Shown here: positions 40,203-44,335 of the stretch, piece by piece
How the letters are laid out: each line of letters opens with the position of its first letter
Numbering within the stretch: position 1 is the first letter of the stretch
Assembly: GCA_910584295.1 (NCBI GenBank)
Contig: CAJTYR010000003.1
Location: 159,000-203,334 of the forward strand
DNA: 44,335 bases
Source of the DNA: an uncultured Christensenella sp.
GTDB lineage: Bacteria; Bacillota; Clostridia; Christensenellales; UBA1242
Reading direction: 5' to 3'
The notes under the pieces: generated by a model
What the model was told of the DNA's origin: nothing
The model's database searches: none
What the model saw: the letters and a program-made list of their open reading frames with translations, nothing else
Position numbers and translations under genes: made by a program

Positions 40203-41283
40203 GTATGGCAAGAATGGGAAAAGACAGGTCGTAGTGGATAGGGATTTTCTAAATATGATTTTAGGGATAGTTCTCATTGTTAGTTGTGTTCTACTATCAG
40301 GCATTCTTCAATTGGTTGAAGCCAGATTTGATATGAAAACTTTGTCAAAAGCAGATTTTTGGATTGGATATATGATCAAGTTGGCAACTGGATACATGTG
40401 TTTTTTTGGCATGTATATTTTGAGAAAACTTAAAAATAAACGAAGTTCAAAATTTCTTATTCAGCGACAAAACATTAAAGCATATAAGACAGAAATTGTA
40501 AAATTAAAGCAAATCTCCAATTTCAAAAATTGGCTTAAGAATGTTTACAATTATCGTAAGAGAGTGGATAAATATCAAGGTTATTTGCTTTCAAGATATG
40601 AGAAATTAAACACAGAAAAACCGGAGCAACCAGAAGAAGATGATTTTGCTCCTTTAAATTTTATAAATCGTAGAAAATTCAATAAGGCGAAAAGAGTTTA
40701 CAATAAGAGAAACAAGAAGTATCAACAAGCACTTTTACAAAAAGAATATTTGGAACAACAACTTAATGTTTGTGATATTCATTTCAAAATTATTGAGTCT
40801 TACAGAAAAAAAGATTTTGACACTGTCAAATCACTGCAGGACTCAATCAAAAATATTGATGAGATGAGCAATTATAAGATAAAATATAAACCCATTACCT
40901 ATAACGGAATTTTCAACGTTGAGATTCTTAAAGGGGTAAAGGATGATAGTATTGACTATAATGAGCGTTCGGTATTATTGAAAAAGATTTTACCAAAATT
41001 GATTTTTGGCGCTGTGTCAGTATCATTACTTGCATCAATGATACCCGATTTCAACAAACCAACACTGTCATTGCTTTTAATGATGTTCTTAAACTTTTTG
41101 ATTATGGGGTGGTATATGTTTTCTGGAAGTATGCTTGCTAACACCTTTATATTTAATATTGTTTATGTTGCAGATTCCAATAGACTTGCTATTTGTGATG
41201 AGTTCAAAGAAGATAGTAGATTAAATGGTGTTGAGTGGAAAGAACTTGAGGAAGAAGAATACAATGAAGAAACAACTAATTAG
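40183..41283 (+). CDS. Membrane protein with central coiled coil, 366 aa
   Basis: Two N-terminal membrane helices (about residues 23-45 and 60-82), a long charged central region (about 95-250) with Lys/Glu/Gln heptads, and about two C-terminal helices (about 275-295 and 298-320). GAGGTGAAAG upstream. It overlaps the gene before and after. No family recognised. The two pairs of helices around a cytoplasmic coil suggest a membrane scaffold. Confidence 0.6.
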   Translation: MKTKVIKYGKNGKRQVVVDRDFLNMILGIVLIVSCVLLSGILQLVEARFDMKTLSKADFWIGYMIKLATGYMCFFGMYILRKLKNKRSSKFLIQRQNIKAYKTEIVKLKQISNFKNWLKNVYNYRKRVDKYQGYLLSRYEKLNTEKPEQPEEDDFAPLNFINRRKFNKAKRVYNKRNKKYQQALLQKEYLEQQLNVCDIHFKIIESYRKKDFDTVKSLQDSIKNIDEMSNYKIKYKPITYNGIFNVEILKGVKDDSIDYNERSVLLKKILPKLIFGAVSVSLLASMIPDFNKPTLSLLLMMFLNFLIMGWYMFSGSMLANTFIFNIVYVADSNRLAICDEFKEDSRLNGVEWKELEEEEYNEETTN

Positions 41284-41953
41284 GTGGATAATTTTTGCTC
41301 TTATTGTTGTTGGAATATCTGGGGTGGCATACTTGCTATGTTGGAGTTGTGGAATTACAAATATCGCTGGAATTCGTAGCATGATAGATCAAGTTGGAGT
41401 TTGGGGATGGCTAGTATTCCTTATCCTTCAAGTATTTGTTACATCTTTGCTATGTTTTGTTCCTGCGACTTCTATGACATTCATTGTATGTTCCGTAATT
41501 CTTTTTGGCGCTTGGAAAGGATTTGCAATAAGTTCGATTGGAGTTGTGTTGTCAAGTATTAGTATGTTCCTTATTGGTCGATTTGGGGGAGAAAAACTTG
41601 CAAAAAGATTGGTTGGAGAAGAAAACTTGAAGAAAGCGCAAGATCTTGTTGCAATCAAATCTAAAATCTATTTGCCACTTATGTTTGTTTTGCCATTGTT
41701 CCCAGATGATGCACTTTGTATGGTTGCCGGAATGACAAAGATGAAATGGTGGCATTTCCTTTTGATAGTCATTTTTTGCAGAACAATCGGCGTTGCGGTT
41801 GTTTGTTTTCTGGGGAGTGATTTCATAAAATGGAACGAATTGTCAGTAATTGACTGGTTTGTTTTTATTTCTGTTTGCATAATAGATATACTACTTATAG
41901 TTCATTTTGCCAATAAGTTAGAGTCAAAGATAAAAAGTAAAAGACAGGGATAA
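41264..41953 (+). CDS. VTT/DedA (TVP38/TMEM64)-family membrane protein
   Basis: A 229-aa membrane protein. The VTT domain is shown by SLLCFVPATSMTFIVCSVILFGAWKG-type pattern near residues 54-80, here with FVPATSM, by the F-G-G-E-K-L-A-K segment, and by VLPLFPDDALCMVAG near 143. DedA/VTT proteins move or flip lipids. It is the last prophage gene, 138 bp from attR, and may be cargo rather than a phage function. ATG 41264 overlaps the previous gene; its GAGG is distant. Confidence 0.85.
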   Translation: MKKQLIRWIIFALIVVGISGVAYLLCWSCGITNIAGIRSMIDQVGVWGWLVFLILQVFVTSLLCFVPATSMTFIVCSVILFGAWKGFAISSIGVVLSSISMFLIGRFGGEKLAKRLVGEENLKKAQDLVAIKSKIYLPLMFVLPLFPDDALCMVAGMTKMKWWHFLLIVIFCRTIGVAVVCFLGSDFIKWNELSVIDWFVFISVCIIDILLIVHFANKLESKIKSKRQG

Positions 41954-41969
41954 AACCCTGTCTTTTTTT
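41940..41969 (+). terminator. Terminator at the right prophage end
   Basis: AGACAGGG and CCCTGTCT form a stem around ATAAAA, then seven T. It closes the late operon. Confidence 0.9.
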
Positions 41970-41988
41970 AGGCACATTTTTAGGCACA
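41966..41988. repeat. Right attachment-site arm repeats
   Basis: TTTTAGGCACA at 41966-41976 and 41978-41988, the same pair as at 6368-6389, about 100 bp inside attR. In the circular phage they would flank attP. Confidence 0.75.
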
Positions 41989-42090
41989 AAAACAAAAAAA
42001 GTAAAAATAATTAATGAAAAATGGTGTATTTGTGTATTAAAAAGTGGTATAAATTTGCACTATCTATTATGGTTTTTATCTTTTTTAATC

Positions 42091-42107
42091 CCCTATAACT
42101 CCCACCA
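42091..42107. other. attR core (17 bp)
   Basis: CCCTATAACTCCCACCA, identical to 6283-6299. It is followed by the terminator at 42112-42135, which must be the original tRNA-Val terminator. Confidence 0.92.
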
Positions 42108-42111
42108 GACA

Positions 42112-42140
42112 AAAGCATGGCGAAAGCCGTGCTTTTTCTT
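42112..42140 (+). terminator. Original tRNA-Val terminator, displaced by the prophage
   Basis: GCATGGC, GAAA tetraloop and GCCGTGC, then TTTTTCTTTT. It lies 5 nt after the CCA-like end of attR, where the native tRNA terminator belongs. Confidence 0.85.
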
Positions 42141-42245
42141 TTATAACAAAAAGAAACTTTGTTTGTGTATTGTGTTGGAGAGTTTTATTGAAAAATCTTT
42201 GTAAGTAAATATCTTTATATTGCCATAAGCCTAACTTGATAAAAA

Positions 42246-42278
42246 AAACAACATATGAATTATGTTGTTCTTTTTTTT
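42246..42278 (+). terminator. Terminator-like hairpin in the right host flank
   Basis: ACAACATA and TATGTTGT surround a short AT-rich loop, followed by CTTTTTTTT. A tract of A precedes it, so it could work on both strands. Nothing convincing is coded between 42141 and 42245. Confidence 0.7.
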
Positions 42279-42302
42279 GTAGATAAACTTTTTCGCAGTT
42301 CA

Positions 42303-42345
42303 TGTCGAAAATTATTTGTAGGGGTCGAGTTTAATGTGTTATAAC
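42303..42345 (+). promoter_or_regulatory. Promoter with a TGTCGAA motif; likely leaderless start
   Basis: TTGTAG (42316-42321) and TATAAC (42340-42345) with an 18-bp spacer form a weak promoter. TGTCGAA (42303-42309), the 0A-box core, lies just upstream of the -35. Transcription should start within a few bases of the ATG at 42353, and there is no ribosome site. Confidence 0.45.
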
Positions 42346-42352
42346 ATTATAT

Positions 42353-43069
42353 ATGAAAACTAAAACAAAAGAAAACGGTATAACAAAGTGGATTGTTTCA
42401 ATAGGATTTGTTTTAATATTGATTGCTGGTGCGATTGTTTGGACTCTAATGAATAAAGAAAAAGAGGTTGACTTGATTATTACGGCAGACAACATTTCTG
42501 TTTTGGAAGGAGATTCAAAGCTTGTAAAATATGAAACTAGTGTCAAAAATGCCGACATAAGATTGAGAGTGCAAAATACTAAAATTGCTGCTGTTGAAAA
42601 TGAAAGTGTTTTTGGCAAGTCTGTTGGAATGACCACTTTGATTATTACAGCAAGATATAAAACTATGGTTTACGAGAAGCAAATTGATGTGGAGGTTATA
42701 AAGAAAGATACTCCTATAGTTTCACCTGATAAGGATGATGGAAATTCTGGTGGAGATGACAAAGATGATGAAATGCCAAATCTTCCAGACCTTGAAGAAT
42801 TGCAATTTGAATTGTTCAAAATTATGGGATGCACTGTTACAGGAAGTACAATTGAAATGACTCTTGGAAAAACAGCAAAGGTTCAGTTGATTGCTGAAGA
42901 TTCCATAACTACAATGAATTTGATTTCCAGTGACATGGCTTTAGATGTCATGGAGGCAACAGAGGGGCAAAGGGTGATTTCATTGAGTGCATCTGCTGTC
43001 GGCACTTATCTTGTGACAATTAGAATCGGCAATAAAGAAGCTAAACTGAACGTAATTGTTAAGGAGTGA
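42353..43069 (+). CDS. Membrane-anchored surface protein with Ig-like (BIG-type) domains
   Basis: A 238-aa protein with one N-terminal membrane helix (about residues 13-34) and no clear signal cleavage site, so it is probably anchored with its C-terminus outside. Residues 38-120 and 155-238 look like two Ig-like strand-rich domains (ITADNISVLEGDSKLV, VIVKE at the end) joined by an acidic linker (near 130-145, rich in Asp). No ribosome binding site precedes the ATG and the promoter -10 ends 7 bp before it, so translation may start without a leader. Confidence 0.75.
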   Translation: MKTKTKENGITKWIVSIGFVLILIAGAIVWTLMNKEKEVDLIITADNISVLEGDSKLVKYETSVKNADIRLRVQNTKIAAVENESVFGKSVGMTTLIITARYKTMVYEKQIDVEVIKKDTPIVSPDKDDGNSGGDDKDDEMPNLPDLEELQFELFKIMGCTVTGSTIEMTLGKTAKVQLIAEDSITTMNLISSDMALDVMEATEGQRVISLSASAVGTYLVTIRIGNKEAKLNVIVKE

Positions 43070-43088
43070 AAACTCCTTTTTTCTTTTA
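43061..43088 (+). terminator. Terminator after the surface protein gene
   Basis: AAGGAG and CTCCTT stem around TGAAAA, then a T run. Confidence 0.8.
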
Positions 43089-43112
43089 TGTGTCAAAAAA
43101 TATTATGTGATA

Positions 43113-43142
43113 TTGACAAAAATTGATGAGAAGTGATAAGAT
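43113..43142 (+). promoter_or_regulatory. Sigma-A promoter for the 43163 gene
   Basis: -35 TTGACA (43113-43118), 18-bp spacer, extended -10 TGA followed by TAAGAT (43137-43142). Confidence 0.7.
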
Positions 43143-43162
43143 ATTAAACATAGAGGGAAATG

Positions 43163-43810
43163 ATGAACAACTATGTTAAATTTTTCGATGAGAAAATAAA
43201 TGAAGAGTTGGCAAAGAATGCTGGCTATATTCGATGCATGGATAGCTATAAAAAATGCAAAGAGTTTGTTCAATATTTCAAAACGGCATATCCACGACTT
43301 CGAAACTATATTGCTGGAAGTATTACACCAACATCCATAAATGCTCAATCTTGGAAGCAGATGTTGGAAAAATCTAAACCTAATGAGATAAGCAACGCAG
43401 AGTATCAAATTCGTTACTTTTGGTATGATGAAAAGCAGAAAAAGCTATGGAGAGAAAGGCTTGAAACGACAAAGCTTTTTTATGACGAAGTAGAGAGATT
43501 CATTGAAAATGACCAAGCAAATGCAGTTATTCTTGAAAAGTTGGAAAAAAAGACAGCAAAAAATATGGCAATTATTGAAAAACATATTTGCAGAAAAGTT
43601 ATTTGTGCAAATGTTGATTCTCCGGAGTTAAAAGATTTGGTGGATGACTTGGTGTCCGAAAGAAATGCAAAGGCTGGCACATTTGTTGGATTTATGAAAG
43701 AGATTTTGCAAGAAGAAATTGCTTATGCAAAATTGCAACAAAGTGGAAAAACAAACACAACTCTTGAGGTAATTAAGGGAATTAAAGAGACGAGTATGAA
43801 GAAAAAATAA
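43163..43810 (+). CDS. Hypothetical helical protein, 215 aa
   Basis: A soluble, mostly helical, charged protein starting MNNYVKFFDEKINEELAKN. The second ATG (43163) fits the GAGGGA site better than 43160. Long helices (VERFIENDQANAVILEKLE near residue 112, then LKDLVDDLVSERNAKAG near 160) suggest a coiled-coil or helical bundle. No signal peptide, membrane helix or recognised motif. It has its own promoter and terminator, so it is monocistronic, and lies just before the rRNA operon. Confidence 0.7.
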   Translation: MNNYVKFFDEKINEELAKNAGYIRCMDSYKKCKEFVQYFKTAYPRLRNYIAGSITPTSINAQSWKQMLEKSKPNEISNAEYQIRYFWYDEKQKKLWRERLETTKLFYDEVERFIENDQANAVILEKLEKKTAKNMAIIEKHICRKVICANVDSPELKDLVDDLVSERNAKAGTFVGFMKEILQEEIAYAKLQQSGKTNTTLEVIKGIKETSMKKK

Positions 43811-43832
43811 GAGGTTTAAGCCTCTTTTTTCA
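43811..43832 (+). terminator. Terminator after the helical protein gene
   Basis: AAGAGG and CCTCTT stem with a 6-nt loop, then TTTT. Confidence 0.75.
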
Positions 43833-43956
43833 TTGAAAATATATTTAACAGGCTAAAAATTATCACAACTGCGACACGCCCGACCTCGTGGTGTGGGGAT
43901 AAAAAAAGGGAAAAGAAAAAAAGAGAGAAAAAAGGTGAAAAAGTTTTGAAAAAGTG

Positions 43957-43986
43957 TTGACAAAGGGAGAGGAAATGTAGTAGAAT
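43957..43986 (+). promoter_or_regulatory. rRNA operon promoter
   Basis: -35 TTGACA (43957-43962), 18-bp spacer, -10 TAGAAT (43981-43986), about 200 bp before the 16S gene. The stretch 43833-43956 has no gene; it is purine-rich (AAAAAGAGAGAAAAAAGG type), as in an upstream element. Confidence 0.75.
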
Positions 43987-43989
43987 ACC

Positions 43990-44183
43990 AATGTTACACA
44001 GCCGAGAAGCAGGTGTAACTGAACCATGAAAATTAAATAGAATTATTGAATTAACACAATATAACTTTATGCAAAGTTAAGTCAATGTGAGTTATCGAGT
44101 CTAGGAAAAACAAAAGCGCAAGTGTAAGCGCGAGCGTCGAAGACGCAATCTAATTTAACCTAAACCACGAAAGTGGAAAAGTT
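43990..44183 (+). other. rRNA leader with processing stems
   Basis: No protein gene. Hairpins are AACTTT/AAAGTT (44063-44078), GCGTC/GACGC (44134-44146) and CCAC-GAAA-GTGG (44165-44176). The last lies in a longer stem, TAAT to ATTA, that ends directly before the 16S gene and is probably an RNase III processing site. Confidence 0.6.
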
Positions 44184-44335
44184 TAACATTAGAGTTTGAT
44201 CCTGGCTCAGGACGAACGCTGGCGGCGTGCTTCAAACATGCAAGTCGAACGAGGTTAGAGGGAGCTTGCTTCTTCTGACCTAGTGGCGGACGGGTGAGTA
44301 ACGCGTGAGCAATCTGGCTATTACAGGGGGATAAC
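44184..44335 (+). rRNA. rrs: 16S ribosomal RNA, 5' end (partial)
   Basis: AGAGTTTGATCCTGGCTCAG (the 27F primer site) starts at 44191, then ACGAACGCTGGCGGCGTGCT, and later ACGGGTGAGTAACGCG. The gene continues past the window. The precise mature 5' end is estimated about 7 nt before the primer site. The sequence is Bacillota-like but too short for a genus. Confidence 0.97.

Larger units (their letters stand above)
6300..42107. mobile_element. Prophage of about 35.8 kb in tRNA-Val
   Basis: The element lies between exact 17-bp copies of the tRNA-Val 3' end. It has integrase and repressor modules on the minus strand, then early, modification, packaging, head, tail and membrane-protein modules on the plus strand in canonical phage order. 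It looks structurally complete, except that no long tape-measure gene and no endolysin is recognisable, and two methyltransferase genes are out of frame at poly-G tracts. Confidence 0.93.

Noticed and set aside
42085..42303. Minus-strand 72-aa ORF across attR
   Set aside because: It crosses attR and two terminator hairpins and has no ribosome site.

Overview
The window is a piece of a low-GC Bacillota (Firmicutes) chromosome, probably an uncultured Clostridia-like gut bacterium. The evidence is a Spo0A homologue, AAGGAG-type ribosome binding sites, sigma-A promoters of TTGACA/TATAAT type, TGA used as a stop, and the 5' end of a 16S rRNA gene at the right edge. I cannot name the genus from the sequence alone. 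A complete-looking prophage of about 35.8 kb (6300-42107) sits in the 3' end of a tRNA-Val gene and fills most of the window.

Left host flank (1-6299): a minus-strand elongator tRNA-Met; beside it a GC-rich structured segment flanked by 79-bp direct repeats; a GatB/YqeY-domain gene with a metallophosphoesterase gene; a lipoprotein; a decayed DUF6273-type gene remnant; a Spo0A homologue whose phosphoacceptor Asp is replaced by Glu; a secreted InlB-repeat protein; and tRNA-Val(UAC).

Prophage: attL lies in the tRNA 3' end (17-bp core). The leftward lysogeny block holds a tyrosine integrase, a candidate plus-strand small RNA, a DUF3800 protein, two small membrane proteins and a LexA/CI-type repressor. 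A divergent operator/promoter region follows. The rightward early block runs from a Cro-like protein through an Xis-like protein, Gp157, ERF, SSB, a NinB-like protein, replication proteins, an HNH protein and a sigma-like factor. Next is a DNA-modification block: a two-gene C5 cytosine methyltransferase, YopX, an NPPY-motif adenine methyltransferase, a PAPS-reductase-like protein and a third methyltransferase. The first two methyltransferases are each interrupted at a poly-G tract (G9 and G10), which suggests phase variation. A noncoding control region with a terminator/antiterminator-like element precedes the late operon: Com-like zinc ribbon, TerS, TerL, portal, MuF protein with a JAMM-like C-terminal domain, scaffold, capsid, connectors, tail proteins, hub, a collagen-like fibre with a DUF6273 domain, and a tip protein. 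No long tape-measure gene and no recognisable endolysin is present. The right end carries four consecutive genes encoding predicted membrane proteins, the last a VTT/DedA-family protein, then the attP arm repeats and attR.

Right host flank (42108-44335): the terminator that originally followed tRNA-Val, an anchored surface protein that may have a leaderless mRNA, an unknown coiled protein, and the promoter, leader and start of an rRNA operon.

The most interesting points are the paired poly-G methyltransferases, the CI-linked operon of two membrane proteins plus DUF3800, the small RNA next to the integrase, the MuF-JAMM fusion with a small following gene, the missing tape-measure and lysis genes, and the Asp-to-Glu Spo0A.
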